Positions 13,652 to 13,674 of a stretch of DNA of 13,674 bases are shown in pieces. The position numbers and the translations under genes are program-made. Within the stretch, counting starts at the first letter, position 1. The number at the start of each line of letters is the position of its first letter. Under the pieces are notes generated by a model that did no database searches, was not told where the DNA came from, and saw only the letters and a program-made list of their open reading frames with translations. Source of the stretch: CAIXPS01 sp034430115 (lineage in GTDB: Bacteria; Chloroflexota; Anaerolineae; J036; Brachytrichaceae); NCBI GenBank assembly GCA_034430115.1, contig DAOUFG010000022.1, forward strand, positions 1 through 13,674, given 5' to 3'.

Positions 13652-13674
13652 GGGCCCTCCAACGATTTGTTGTG

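Overview
The window looks like a piece of a moderately GC-rich bacterial chromosome with many intergenic repeats. The gene set fits Chloroflexota (Anaerolineae/Caldilineae type), though Planctomycetota or another environmental lineage is possible: an atypical family-38 glycosidase, a sulfatase, several oxidoreductases, an FtsZ-like protein and RyR-domain proteins. This assignment is inference. I saw no rRNA, tRNA, CRISPR array, transposase or integrase.

Layout. Positions 1-966 (+) encode a membrane fatty-acid desaturase. It is followed by a gene-poor stretch with a strong terminator hairpin (1143-1191). An aldo/keto reductase (1245-2285, -) and a sulfatase (2609-3997, +) diverge from a 320-bp spacer that holds a REP-like palindrome and a 'CTTCGTG' type dispersed repeat. 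Positions 3998-4485 hold no convincing gene but do hold a foldable element of about 120 nt. A minus-strand series follows, in transcription order: an FtsZ/tubulin-like GTPase domain protein (8172-7498), a GH38-like glycosidase (7423-4982) and a GNAT acetyltransferase interrupted by one in-frame amber codon (4932-4486). A divergent promoter region at 8186-8258 leads into a plus-strand set: a small hypothetical ORF (8259), a zinc alcohol dehydrogenase (8479-9474) and an FAD-dependent oxidoreductase (9484-10860). A small orphan protein (10952-11230) comes next. The right end is a two-gene minus-strand unit: a 2TM/double-RCK/double-RyR membrane protein (13651-11783), whose end overlaps the start of a stand-alone double-RyR protein (11793-11308).

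How the genes may work together. The sulfatase, GH38-like enzyme, zinc dehydrogenase, FAD oxidoreductase and aldo/keto reductase read as a locus for desulfating, cleaving and oxidising sugars or glycans. No transporter or regulator is present to confirm a substrate. The RCK/RyR pair is separate in function and looks like a ligand-gated membrane sensor with a soluble partner duplicated from its own C-terminus. The most unusual items are that RyR pair, the FtsZ-like protein that lacks its C-terminal domain and catalytic T7 loop, the GH38-like enzyme without the usual catalytic Asp, and the GNAT gene stopped inside its acetyl-CoA-binding motif.
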